A DNA stretch of 64,000 nt from the NCBI RefSeq assembly GCF_031344055.1, contig NZ_JADBEN010000003.1; one strand, 5' to 3'. Position 1 is the stretch's first letter; the number at the start of each line of letters is the position of its first letter. The notes below the pieces were generated by a model. The model was given only the letters and a program-made list of their open reading frames with translations, was not told the origin of the DNA and searched no databases. A program made the position numbers and the translations under genes. Source of the DNA: Methylobacillus flagellatus_A. GTDB taxonomy: Bacteria > Pseudomonadota > Gammaproteobacteria > Burkholderiales > Methylophilaceae. This document shows, one piece after another, positions 8,912-18,677 of the stretch.

Positions 8912-8998
8912 TCTTTTCACCACAATCTATTTATTTTGATCTCAATGGGGCCGGACGATCATGGCAATCGTGAAACAGTCTCCCATTACTCGCAATTT

Positions 8999-10408
8999 TT
9001 ATTCTGCGGCAGGTTCGGAAAACTGCCTTGGCAAGTCAATCAGCACTTCAAGACCTCCTGAAGCCATGTTACGCAGATGGATTTGTCCATCATGCGCTTC
9101 CACAATAGTTTTGGCAATGCTCAAACCCAAGCCAGAGCCGCCTGTCGCCGCATTGCGGGAAGTTTCAACCCGGTAGAACGGCTCAAACACCTGCTTGAGC
9201 AGGTTTTCAGGGATGCCAGGGCCGCGGTCGCGTATGGCGATGCGCAACCGGTTCGGGGCATCCATGACTTCAATGTGCGCGGATTTGCCATAGCGGATCG
9301 CATTTTCCAGCAAATTCTGCAGGCAGCGTTTCAAGCTGACGGCATAGCCATCGATGGGAGCCGCCTCGCCGGCAAGCGACACTTCGGCCCCTGTTTCCTG
9401 CGCGTCTATCTGCAAGCTTTGCAACATGGCGTTGATATCGATGGGATGGCGGTTTTCATGTACCTCCACCCCGCGCATGAAGTCCACCGTGGAAGAAATC
9501 AAGGTTTCCATGTCTTCCAGATCGCGGCGGAATTTCTCGCGCAGCAATGGCTTGTCGATCTGCTCCGTGCGCAAGCGCATGCGGGTGATGGGGGAACGCA
9601 GGTCATGCGAGATTGCAGCCAGGAAACGGGTTTTTTCCGTCACCGTATCGATCAGCCGCTGCTGCATCAGGTTGAACGCCTTGGCGGAACGCCGCACTTC
9701 GGTAGGACCGTCCACGTCCAGGGGTGCGCTGTAGATATTGCGTCCCAGGCGTTCTGCCGCCGCGGCCAGGCGGTTCAGCGGCTGCATGATCTGCCGCACG
9801 GCGAACAACGCGATGCCGACGATCACGATGATGCGGATGAAGTAAATCCGGAACAGGTAGTCGAACAAGTCCATGAGCGGCGCCATGCTCATGCCCGCCT
9901 GGCCTTCGTAGGCGTCCAGCTGCAGCCATTGGCCGCTATCGAGCTGCACGTAGAGGACGAAATGTGCGGAAGGGTAGTGCGACTCGAACAGGTCCAGCCA
10001 GCCTGCCTCCCTGCCATGATCGTCATGCAGGTCGATATCCACCATGCGGATGGGCAACAAGCGGCCGAACTCCTGTTCGAACACGTGCTTGAACAAGAGC
10101 TCCACCGCGCGATCGCGCGTGTTCAGGGTCTTGAGGCGCGGAGGGGCATCCACGGGCGACAAGCGGTACATGGAATTGCTCAGCTTGTGGATCAGCAAGC
10201 GCTCATCCTCGACCTTGCTGATTTCGATCAGGCTGATGCTGTCAGAGAGCTTGGCTGCGAGCACGCGCGTGGGGATTTCCAGCGCCTTGCCGTAGTTCAT
10301 GTCGTACCAGATGAACCCGGTCAGCACTTGCGCCGTCATGGTGCCGGCTACGAGCACGATCACCAGGCGGCCGAATAATGAAGCCGGCCACAGCCATTTC
10401 CATTTCAT
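8999..10408 (-). CDS. EnvZ-type sensor histidine kinase
   Basis: 469 residues. Transmembrane helix 1 at about 12-34, a periplasmic sensor of about 150 residues, transmembrane helix 2 at about 184-206, HAMP at about 207-260, HisKA with phospho-accepting His268 (AAISHDLRSPITRMR), then HATPase with N box NLLENAIRYG, G1 box DRGPGIP and G2 GGSGLGLSIAKTIV. The ATG overlaps the TGA of the upstream response regulator (ATGA), so the pair is translationally coupled. No target gene is obvious nearby. A decayed copy of part of this kinase or of a paralogue lies at 11909-11982. Confidence 0.95.
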   Translation of the reverse strand: MKWKWLWPASLFGRLVIVLVAGTMTAQVLTGFIWYDMNYGKALEIPTRVLAAKLSDSISLIEISKVEDERLLIHKLSNSMYRLSPVDAPPRLKTLNTRDRAVELLFKHVFEQEFGRLLPIRMVDIDLHDDHGREAGWLDLFESHYPSAHFVLYVQLDSGQWLQLDAYEGQAGMSMAPLMDLFDYLFRIYFIRIIVIVGIALFAVRQIMQPLNRLAAAAERLGRNIYSAPLDVDGPTEVRRSAKAFNLMQQRLIDTVTEKTRFLAAISHDLRSPITRMRLRTEQIDKPLLREKFRRDLEDMETLISSTVDFMRGVEVHENRHPIDINAMLQSLQIDAQETGAEVSLAGEAAPIDGYAVSLKRCLQNLLENAIRYGKSAHIEVMDAPNRLRIAIRDRGPGIPENLLKQVFEPFYRVETSRNAATGGSGLGLSIAKTIVEAHDGQIHLRNMASGGLEVLIDLPRQFSEPAAE

Positions 10409-11127
10409 TTTTCGTGCTTGACCTGGCTCGCCAGCATATAGCCCGCGTTACGCACGGTACGAATAATACTCGGGTTGCGCGAGTCCAGTTCGAGATGGTG
10501 CCGCAAGCGGCTGATACAGACGTCGATCGAGCGGTCCATCGCATGGCTGTCCTTGCCATAGACATGCTCGATCAGGAACTCCCGGCTCAAGGGCCGGTTG
10601 GGGTGCTCGAGCAACGCGCGCAATACCATGTAATCCGAGCTGCCCAGCGACACTATCACGCCATCGGGCGAGAACATCTGCCGGGCATGGGTATCGAGAC
10701 GCCAGCCCTCGAAGCTGATATAGGCAAACTCATCGGCGGCGGCCTTGTCGGTATCGGTACGGGTCCTGCGCAAGATCACCTTGATTCTCGCCAATAGCTC
10801 GCGCGGGTCAAACGGCTTGGGCAGATAATCGTCGGCCCCGACCTCCAGGCCGATGATGCGGTCCACCAAGGTGCCTTTCGCCGTCAACATGATGATCGGC
10901 GTATCGCCTTGCGCGCGCACTTCCCGGCACAGGCTCAACCCATCCTCTTCCGGCAGCATCAAGTCCAGCACGATCAGGTTGACCGGCTCCTTGTTCACCA
11001 CCCGCCACATTTCACGCCCGTTCGCGGCCTCCGATACGTTGAAGCCTGCATCGCGGAGATAATCGGTTAAAAGCTCGCGTATTTCGTGGTCGTCATCGAC
11101 CACCAGGATATGATCTTGCTTATTCAT
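10405..11127 (-). CDS. OmpR-family response regulator
   Basis: 240 residues from the ATG at 11127. The receiver domain has acidic residues in VVDDDHE, phospho-acceptor Asp55 (LIVLDLMLPEEDG), Thr in MLTAKG and Lys in LPKPFDPRE. The winged-helix DNA-binding domain spans about 135-240 (LVLRAL-type core, RSIDVCISRLRHHLE, IRTVRNAGYML). The open frame extends upstream to 11187, but family alignment places the start at MNKQDHILVVDD. Overlaps the partner kinase gene by 4 bases. Confidence 0.95.
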   Translation of the reverse strand: MNKQDHILVVDDDHEIRELLTDYLRDAGFNVSEAANGREMWRVVNKEPVNLIVLDLMLPEEDGLSLCREVRAQGDTPIIMLTAKGTLVDRIIGLEVGADDYLPKPFDPRELLARIKVILRRTRTDTDKAAADEFAYISFEGWRLDTHARQMFSPDGVIVSLGSSDYMVLRALLEHPNRPLSREFLIEHVYGKDSHAMDRSIDVCISRLRHHLELDSRNPSIIRTVRNAGYMLASQVKHEK

Positions 11128-11221
11128 ATAAATAAATGGATTCTGGACAATAACAGCGGGTTCATTATAGAACAGCCGAAAAAACAAGCCATTCCCTTTT
11201 ATGATGCCTCGTGCAGGATTT

Positions 11222-11337
11222 AAGAACGGCTGACAACACCCAGCAAAGCGATCCTGGCTAGGCGCTCTGCCGTAGGAAGTACAACTGTTGCGACAAGGCA
11301 GGACAACAACGCCAAGAGAGCTCGGTCAGCCGTTCTA
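11222..11337. repeat. 116-bp element with 12-bp terminal inverted repeats
   Basis: AGAACGGCTGAC at 11222-11233 and its exact reverse complement GTCAGCCGTTCT at 11326-11337 bracket a 92-bp GC-rich core with further small palindromes (for example CAACTGTTG). It lies between the divergent response regulator and copper-protein genes. It could be a MITE-like element or a structured RNA; no ORF is present and I saw no second copy in the window. Confidence 0.55.
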
Positions 11338-11440
11338 AGTCATTGATTCTGACATGAACTTGAGATGAATGCGTATAAATCTCTCTTCGCGGGCTTTCTA
11401 GAATATATTGTCAAACTCCACAGGAACATGAGGAAACAAT

Positions 11441-11806
11441 ATGCATACCAATCCCGCGCAAGATTGTATTCCATTACTCAAGCAATGCATTGCGGCATGC
11501 CAGCATTGTGCCGAGGCATGCCAGGCCGAAGGTTCGCCCCATCATTTGCAGCGATGCATCCAGCTTGACCTGGACTGTGCCGAGTTTTGCCAGCTCGCTG
11601 TCAATTTCCTGCAGCGGGAGAGCGAATTCAGCGATTTGATTCTGGAAGATTGCGCAGAAATATGCAAAACCTGCGGGGAGGAATGCGCGCAGCATCAGGC
11701 AGGCCACTGCCAGCAATGTGCACGCGCTTGCCAAGAATGCCTGAATGCATGTCTTGACGCAATATCCCCATCGCCCGGGGTGGAGGGTCTGCCTAGCTCG
11801 AGTTAA
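11441..11806 (+). CDS. Four-helix-bundle copper storage protein (Csp/DUF326 family)
   Basis: 121 residues with 17 cysteines, mostly in CxxxC and CxxC spacings along helices (CIPLLKQCIAACQHCAEAC, CAEICKTCGEEC, CQQCARACQECLNAC). This is the signature of Csp proteins, which fold as four-helix bundles lined with thiolates binding many Cu(I) ions. There is no signal peptide, so it resembles the cytosolic Csp3 type. AGGAA precedes the ATG. The tail after the last Cys helix (ISPSPGVEGLPSSS) lies in DNA resembling the sequence before 12640 and may have been altered by recombination. No copper regulator or exporter is adjacent. Confidence 0.85.
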   Translation: MHTNPAQDCIPLLKQCIAACQHCAEACQAEGSPHHLQRCIQLDLDCAEFCQLAVNFLQRESEFSDLILEDCAEICKTCGEECAQHQAGHCQQCARACQECLNACLDAISPSPGVEGLPSSS

Positions 11807-11816
11807 ATGCACCGGC

Positions 11817-11908
11817 CTAGAATTTGAACCCCAGGGTGGTGGTCAATATATGGCTGTCACGATTGTTTGCCAGAGCGTTGGTGAATTGGTTCAGGTAGCC
11901 CGTTTCTA
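11817..11908. repeat. 92-bp direct repeat, left copy (fragment of the DUF2490 gene 3' end)
   Basis: Matches 12640-12731, the last 30 codons and stop of the DUF2490 gene, with 2 mismatches in 92 bases. Weaker similarity extends about 40 bases further left (GGGTCTGCCT shared at 11785 and 12607). The copies are 823 bp apart in direct orientation and flank a low-GC segment. Confidence 0.9.
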
Positions 11909-11996
11909 GATCATCATGCAGATCAATATCTGCCATACGAATAGGCAACAAGCGGCCAAACTCCTGCTAAAACACATGCTTTACCACCCGCCACAT
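11909..11996 (-). pseudogene. Scraps of a histidine kinase and response regulator gene
   Basis: 11909-11982 aligns without gaps to 10018-10091 in the histidine kinase gene (about 60 of 73 bases identical). Nearly all differences are G/C in the intact gene to A/T here, as in decaying DNA. It is followed at once by 14 bases (ACCACCCGCCACAT, 11983-11996) identical to 10997-11010 in the response regulator gene. The order is that of a second, mostly deleted, regulator-kinase pair. Frames are broken and nothing functional remains. Confidence 0.65.
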
Positions 11997-12026
11997 ATTG
12001 CTACTACCAAGTTTGAATCGAACTAC

Positions 12027-12173
12027 AACTGAGTATTAAAATATCATACTGGTGTAACTCAGTTTTGGACATAAATGTGCCAGTGCTTTTGCTAATTTAG
12101 CAAACCGCCATAACTACAGGTATTGCAAAGAGAGTTGTGGACAGCTAGCGCGAGCAGTAGACTTGCGCTAGCT
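12027..12173. repeat. Cluster of three inverted repeats
   Basis: AACTGAG/CTCAGTT (12027-12033, 12058-12064), TTTGCTAA-T-TTAGCAAA (12088-12104, a perfect 8-1-8 palindrome) and AGCTAGCGC/GCGCTAGCT (12143-12151, 12165-12173). They lie in tandem upstream of the small membrane protein gene, in DNA visibly richer in A and T than its neighbours. Confidence 0.6.
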
Positions 12174-12259
12174 AGAAAGCTTGGCTTTGGGTGCGCACTA
12201 AACATGAACCTTTGATTATGCTGCCGCAAAATCGATATTGAATTTGATGGAGATAGATA

Positions 12260-12505
12260 ATGAACGGCAGTTGGGCTAACTCCTTTCCATACTTTGCTGG
12301 AGCTTTTAAGCTTATTGTATTGGGTATTGGAGCCTATTTTGCTATTAAATGGCATTTTGATGAAGAGAGGAGGGTGAGGGAAGCAGAAGGCGTGGTATTT
12401 GATAAACCAGGCTTCATGAAAAAGTTGGCAATGATACTAGCCATCGCAGTTCTTCTAGTTTTTCTAGCCCTGCTAGTGATTTATGCTACTGACCGGTTTT
12501 ATTGA
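12260..12505 (+). CDS. Small two-helix membrane protein, unknown function
   Basis: 81 residues. Predicted transmembrane helices at about 10-30 (YFAGAFKLIVLGIGAYFAIKW) and 54-76 (LAMILAIAVLLVFLALLVIYA), joined by a charged loop (HFDEERRVREAEGVVFDK). GGAG lies 8 bases before the ATG. It sits inside the low-GC segment bounded by the 92-bp direct repeats, suggesting acquisition together with that segment. I recognise no family; both termini are expected on the same side of the membrane. Confidence 0.65.
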   Translation: MNGSWANSFPYFAGAFKLIVLGIGAYFAIKWHFDEERRVREAEGVVFDKPGFMKKLAMILAIAVLLVFLALLVIYATDRFY

Positions 12506-12639
12506 TACGATCAATGTTTAGCGATTTCAAATAGTGTACTCACAGGCTTGTCCGATAAAATAGATAATGCTTCTGCTTTATCCAAGCATACTTTTCCCGC
12601 GGCGAAGGGTCTGCCTCGTTCCAACTCAATATCGCCGAA

Positions 12640-12731
12640 CTAGAATTTGAACCCCAGCGTGGTGGTCAATATATGGCTGTCGCGATTGTTTGCCAGAGCG
12701 TTGGTGAATTGGTTCAGGTAGCCCGTTTCTA
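12640..12731. repeat. 92-bp direct repeat, right copy
   Basis: Intact copy forming the 3' end of the DUF2490 gene; partner of 11817-11908. Confidence 0.9.
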
Positions 12732-13329
12732 TGCTCGAGGACGAATTGAGTTTCCAATTGAGCCCGACGAAAAACCGGTTCTGGTCGATCCCATGCCTGG
12801 CTCCCCAGTCAGTATTGTTCATATTGATGAACAGCTCGTCGGAAACAACCAGCGACAGCTTGGGATGCAGCGATAAGGGCGTGACCGCCTTGAGCATTTG
12901 CCGCAACCGGTGTCCCGTCTCATGGTAGCCCTCGCGCCTGCGTTGCTCCAACCGGGACCGGCTGGACAGCGTCACTGTCGCGACCGGATCGAACTGGTAT
13001 TGGAATTGCTCCCAGAGCCGATATTCATGGGAGGCCGGTTTGCCGTCCGGATGCCTGACGATGGTGTCATGGCCCAGCCAGACGCTGGTTTTGGGGTCCG
13101 CCATGTAGAACACCGACGGCCGCAAATACAGCTGGTCGAGGTGGTGCCCGCTTTCACGCCAGCGCGGGTTGTTATCCATGCTCCAGTAGAAATGTTCTGT
13201 GGGCAAGCGGCCCTGCAAATGCAGGTTGAACCAATAGCCGTGGTCAATCTCGGTATCCGCACGCACGCCCTGGACGCCCGCGATCAATATCAAACCCAAA
13301 AAACAGCATACACCCCTCGTTGGCTTCAT
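12640..13329 (-). CDS. DUF2490-like outer-membrane-type protein
   Basis: 229 residues with a signal peptide (about 1-24, ending GVRA). The remainder has alternating aromatic/hydrophobic strands typical of a small beta barrel, ending ILTTTLGFKF with a terminal Phe. The order WFNLHLQGRLPTEHFYW, LRPSVFYMADPKTSVWLGHD, YRLWEQFQYQF and SRSRLEQRRRE matches what I know of DUF2490 proteins, whose function is unknown. The ATG lies 7 bases after the glmS stop and its GGAG site is inside the glmS end, so it is probably the last gene of the glmU-glmS operon. A link to envelope sugar metabolism is only suggested by context. Confidence 0.75.
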   Translation of the reverse strand: MKPTRGVCCFLGLILIAGVQGVRADTEIDHGYWFNLHLQGRLPTEHFYWSMDNNPRWRESGHHLDQLYLRPSVFYMADPKTSVWLGHDTIVRHPDGKPASHEYRLWEQFQYQFDPVATVTLSSRSRLEQRRREGYHETGHRLRQMLKAVTPLSLHPKLSLVVSDELFINMNNTDWGARHGIDQNRFFVGLNWKLNSSSSIETGYLNQFTNALANNRDSHILTTTLGFKF

Positions 13330-13336
13330 CCCGGGG

Positions 13337-15169
<1,833 letters not shown>

Positions 15170-15170
15170 C

Positions 15171-16571
15171 TTATTTCTTCACTTTCTCAGGGCGTTTCCA
15201 GTTTTCTATCGTAAATTGGCGCACACGCGACATGGTCAGCGTGTCCGCCGGCGCATCCTGCGTGATCGTCGATCCGGCCGCGATGGTCGCACCGGCCTTG
15301 ACGGTCACGGGCGCCACCAATTGCGTGTCGGAACCGATGAATGCCCTATCCTCGATCACGGTGCGCGACTTGTTCACGCCATCGTAGTTGCAGGTGATGG
15401 TGCCTGCGCCGATATTCACGTCCTTGCCTACGGTGGCGTCGCCCACATAGCTCAGGTGGTTGATCTTGCTGCCCGTATCCACCTGCGTGTTTTTCAGTTC
15501 GACGAAGTTGCCGACGTGCGTATGGTCGGCCAGGGCCGTACCCGGACGCAAACGCGCGTAGGGCCCGATTTTGCAGCCTGCCGCCAGGCTGGCATCGTCG
15601 ATATGGGTATAAGCCGCCAATACGGTGCCGGCTCCGATATTGGCATTGCGGATCACGCAATAAGGGCCGATCCGCACGTTGTCAGCCAAGGTCACGTCGC
15701 CCTCGAACACGCAGCCGACGTCTATCTCGACATCGCGCCCGGCGGTCAATGTGCCGCGCACGTCAATGCGCGCAGGGTCCGCCAGCGTCACGCCCTGCGC
15801 CAATAACCTGGCCGCATAGCGCTGCTGATAGACGCGCTCCAGCGTCGCGAGGTCCTGTTTCGAGTTGATGCCTGTGACCTGCCACTCGTCATCGCTCTGC
15901 GTCGCGGCAACCGCCTGGCCGTCCGCTACGGCCAATGCCACGATATCCGTCAGGTAGTATTCCTGCTGGGCGTTGCGATTGTCCAGGCGAGCGAGCCATT
16001 GTTCCAGCCAGGCATTTTCCGCCGCCATGATGCCGGTATTCACCTCCTGGATCGCGCGTTGCGCTTCCGAGGCATCCTTGTGCTCGACGATTGCCTTTAC
16101 CGAGGATTGTTCGCGCACGATGCGGCCATAGCCCGCAGGATTGTGCTTGGTGACGGTAAGCAAGGCCAACGGGGCTTGCTGCGCGAGCAGTTTTTCGCAA
16201 CTTGCCATTTCCAGCAGCGGCACGTCACCGAGCAGGATCAATGTCCTCGCATCAGCCTCGAGGTGGGGCAGGGCTTGCTGCATGGCATGCCCTGTGCCCA
16301 ATTGCTCGGCCTGTTCCACCCAGGTAATGTCATCGGCTGGCAAGGCCTGCGGCACTGCATCGCCGCCGAAGCCATAAATGACGATGATCTTGCTGGGCTT
16401 GAGCTGGCGTGCCGTATCCAGCACGTGCTGAAGGATGGGTTTACCAGCCAGCGTGTGCAGTACCTTGGGCTTGCTGGAATGCATGCGGGTGCCTTTGCCC
16501 GCTGCGAGAATCACGATATTGAGCTTGGGTGAGGGAGATGAAAGAGACAAGTTCTGGTCCGGTTCAAGCAT
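15171..16571 (-). CDS. glmU: Bifunctional GlcNAc-1-P uridyltransferase / GlcN-1-P acetyltransferase
   Basis: 466 residues. The N-terminal pyrophosphorylase domain has LAAGKGTRMHSSKPKVLH; the C-terminal half is a left-handed beta helix of hexapeptide repeats (about 260-450) with acetyltransferase motifs YARLRPGTALADHTHVGNFVELK and GAGTITCNYDGVNKSRT. It catalyses the last two steps to UDP-GlcNAc. The ATG at 16571 adds about 16 residues before the usual start (LNIVILAAGKGTRM); no closer ATG is available. Separated from atpC by a terminator, so it probably has its own promoter. Confidence 0.97.
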   Translation of the reverse strand: MLEPDQNLSLSSPSPKLNIVILAAGKGTRMHSSKPKVLHTLAGKPILQHVLDTARQLKPSKIIVIYGFGGDAVPQALPADDITWVEQAEQLGTGHAMQQALPHLEADARTLILLGDVPLLEMASCEKLLAQQAPLALLTVTKHNPAGYGRIVREQSSVKAIVEHKDASEAQRAIQEVNTGIMAAENAWLEQWLARLDNRNAQQEYYLTDIVALAVADGQAVAATQSDDEWQVTGINSKQDLATLERVYQQRYAARLLAQGVTLADPARIDVRGTLTAGRDVEIDVGCVFEGDVTLADNVRIGPYCVIRNANIGAGTVLAAYTHIDDASLAAGCKIGPYARLRPGTALADHTHVGNFVELKNTQVDTGSKINHLSYVGDATVGKDVNIGAGTITCNYDGVNKSRTVIEDRAFIGSDTQLVAPVTVKAGATIAAGSTITQDAPADTLTMSRVRQFTIENWKRPEKVKK

Positions 16572-16596
16572 TGAAAATTAACTGAAAGTATAAATG

Positions 16597-16622
16597 AAAA
16601 AAGGCAGCCAAATGGCTGCCTT
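16597..16622 (-). terminator. Rho-independent terminator of the ATP synthase operon
   Basis: On the minus strand, stem AAGGCAGCCA/TGGCTGCCTT runs into a T-tract, about 130 bases after the atpC stop. It separates the atp operon from glmU. Confidence 0.85.
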
Positions 16623-16659
16623 CTCTTATACAGTTTTGCATTCAAACATAGAACAAGAC

Positions 16660-16699
16660 GCGTCGTCACAGACAGTGCTTAAGCACGGCAAGACGACGC
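16660..16699. repeat. Nested palindrome between atpC and the terminator
   Basis: Outer arms GCGTCGTC (16660-16667) and GACGACGC (16692-16699) enclose a perfect 12-base palindrome GTGCTTAAGCAC (16675-16686). It would form a two-part stem in the 3' UTR of atpC mRNA. Confidence 0.6.
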
Positions 16700-16749
16700 A
16701 ACGCTGTTATATGGTTGAAAGCAAAGTGTATCGAGCAAAACTTGCAGGG

Positions 16750-17175
16750 TTAGTGCGTGGTCTTGCGTAATTGCTCAATTGTCTGCAATTGGGCCAGCGC
16801 TTCTGACAACTCAGCTTGCGCACGCGCATAGTCCACGCCAGAGGCATTGTTTCTCAATGCTTCTTCGGCAACACGCTTGGCTTCAATCGCCTTGGCTTCA
16901 TCCAGGTCGTGGCCACGGATCGCGGTATCCGCCAATACGGTGATCACGCCGGGCTGCACTTCCAGCAAACCGCCGGAAATATAGATGGCCTGTTCCTCAC
17001 CGCTATTGGCGACCTTAACGCGTAGCACGCCTGGCTTGATGGTGGTGATCAAGGGTGCGTGGTTGGGGTAAATACCTACCTCGCCCATTTTCGCAGGTGC
17101 GGCGACAAACTCCGCCTCGCCCGAGAAAATGGACTCTTCCGCGCTCACCACATCCAGGTGTATTGTCGATGCCAT
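16750..17175 (-). CDS. atpC: ATP synthase F1 epsilon subunit
   Basis: 141 residues. N-terminal beta sandwich (HLDVVSAEESIFSGEAEFV, GEVGIYPNHAPLITTIKPG) and a C-terminal helical hairpin (AIEAKRVAEEALRN, YARAQAELSEALAQLQTIEQL). This rotor-stalk subunit joins gamma to the c ring and can inhibit ATP hydrolysis. Last gene of the atpIBEFHAGDC operon. Confidence 0.97.
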   Translation of the reverse strand: MASTIHLDVVSAEESIFSGEAEFVAAPAKMGEVGIYPNHAPLITTIKPGVLRVKVANSGEEQAIYISGGLLEVQPGVITVLADTAIRGHDLDEAKAIEAKRVAEEALRNNASGVDYARAQAELSEALAQLQTIEQLRKTTH

Positions 17176-17217
17176 ATCGTCCTATCCTTCGCTTTGCAGA
17201 AATGAGTTGAGAAGCTC

Positions 17218-18615
17218 TTAGTTAAGAGTCTTAGCCTTCTCAACCGCTTCTTCAATCGCGCCTACCATGTAGAATGCCTGTTCCGGCAGGTGATCGTATT
17301 CGCCAGCGACAATCGCCTTGAAGCCCTTGATGGTGTCCTTCAGTGTCACGTACTTGCCAGGCGCGCCGGTAAATACTTCGGCCACGTGGAAAGGCTGGGA
17401 CAGGAAGCGCTGGATCTTACGCGCACGGGCCACGGCCAGCTTGTCTTCTGGGGACAGTTCGTCCATGCCCAGAATCGCGATGATGTCGCGCAGTTCCTTG
17501 TAGCGTTGCAGTGTGGACTGTACGGAGCGTGCCACGCTGTAGTGCTCTTCACCGACGATTTGCGGATCCAGCTGACGCGATGTGGAATCCAGCGGGTCAA
17601 CCGCAGGGTAGATACCCAGGGCAGCGATGTCACGGGACAGCACCACGGTCGAATCCAAGTGCAGGAAGGTGGTCGCTGGAGACGGGTCGGTCAAGTCATC
17701 CGCAGGTACGTAAACGGCCTGGATGGAAGTAATCGAACCAACCTTGGTCGAAGTGATACGCTCTTGCAGGCGGCCCATTTCTTCAGCCAGCGTAGGCTGG
17801 TAACCCACGGCGGAAGGCATACGGCCCAGCAGCGCGGATACTTCGGTACCGGCCAGGGTGTAACGGTAGATGTTGTCGACGAAGAACAGGATGTCACGGC
17901 CTTCGTCACGGAAACGCTCCGCCATGGTCAGGCCGGTCAGCGCTACACGCAGACGGTTGCCTGGCGGCTCGTTCATCTGGCCGAACACCATGCCCACCTT
18001 GTCGAGAACGTTGGAGTCCTTCATTTCGTGGTAGAAGTCGTTACCTTCACGGGTACGCTCGCCCACGCCGGCAAACACGGACAAACCGCTGTGCTGCTTG
18101 GCGATGTTGTTGATGAGCTCCATCATGTTCACGGTCTTGCCCACACCGGCGCCACCGAACAGGCCGACCTTGCCGCCCTTGGCGAAAGGACAGACCAGGT
18201 CGATCACCTTGATGCCGGTTTCCAGCAAGTCAACGGAAGGGGAAAGCTCTTCGAAAGTGGGTGCCTTTTGGTGGATGGAGCGCTTTTCGTCAGCTTCGAT
18301 AGGACCAGCCTCATCGATAGGGCGACCCAGCACGTCCATGATACGGCCCAGGGTGCCATGGCCCACTGGAACCTGGATCTGGCTGCCAGTGTTCTTCACC
18401 TTCATACCGCGGGAAAGACCGTCACTGGAACCCATGGCAATGGCGCGAACCACGCCGTCGCCCAGTTGCTGTTGCACTTCCAGTGTCAAACCTGCTTCTG
18501 CCGTGGATGTTTCTTCATCCAGGATCAGTGCGTCATATACCTTGGGCATCTGATCGCGTGGGAACTCGACGTCAACCACGGCACCAATACATTGAACAAC
18601 CTTACCTTGACTCAT
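17218..18615 (-). CDS. atpD: ATP synthase F1 beta subunit
   Basis: 465 residues. Catalytic subunit with Walker A GGAGVGKT, the DELSEEKL-related DELSPEDKLAVARARK, and ALLGRMPSAVGYQPTLAEEMG. Length and start (MSQGKVVQCIGAVVDVEFPRD) are standard. A long open frame on the opposite strand (17290-18660) is a composition shadow of this gene. Confidence 0.98.
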   Translation of the reverse strand: MSQGKVVQCIGAVVDVEFPRDQMPKVYDALILDEETSTAEAGLTLEVQQQLGDGVVRAIAMGSSDGLSRGMKVKNTGSQIQVPVGHGTLGRIMDVLGRPIDEAGPIEADEKRSIHQKAPTFEELSPSVDLLETGIKVIDLVCPFAKGGKVGLFGGAGVGKTVNMMELINNIAKQHSGLSVFAGVGERTREGNDFYHEMKDSNVLDKVGMVFGQMNEPPGNRLRVALTGLTMAERFRDEGRDILFFVDNIYRYTLAGTEVSALLGRMPSAVGYQPTLAEEMGRLQERITSTKVGSITSIQAVYVPADDLTDPSPATTFLHLDSTVVLSRDIAALGIYPAVDPLDSTSRQLDPQIVGEEHYSVARSVQSTLQRYKELRDIIAILGMDELSPEDKLAVARARKIQRFLSQPFHVAEVFTGAPGKYVTLKDTIKGFKAIVAGEYDHLPEQAFYMVGAIEEAVEKAKTLN

Positions 18616-18677
18616 CTTGGTATCCTCAATCTATACTTAAATTCTTTGAGCTTTAGCTAAGCTACAGTTCAGCACGA

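Noticed and set aside
11222..11337. Inverted-repeat element as an integron attC site
   Set aside because: The ends lack the GTTRRRY / RYYYAAC core sites and there is no integrase or cassette array.
12092..12355. 87-residue minus-strand open frame
   Set aside because: It overlaps the better supported 12260-12505 gene and lacks a ribosome-binding site or motifs.
15170..15180. glmS ribozyme or riboswitch
   Set aside because: glmS starts one base after glmU, leaving no leader; the ribozyme is a Gram-positive feature.
17290..18660. 456-residue open frame opposite atpD, and similar long frames opposite atpA, dnaN, gyrB and mqo
   Set aside because: Composition shadows of highly expressed genes; the translations have no protein-like features and the true genes are certain.
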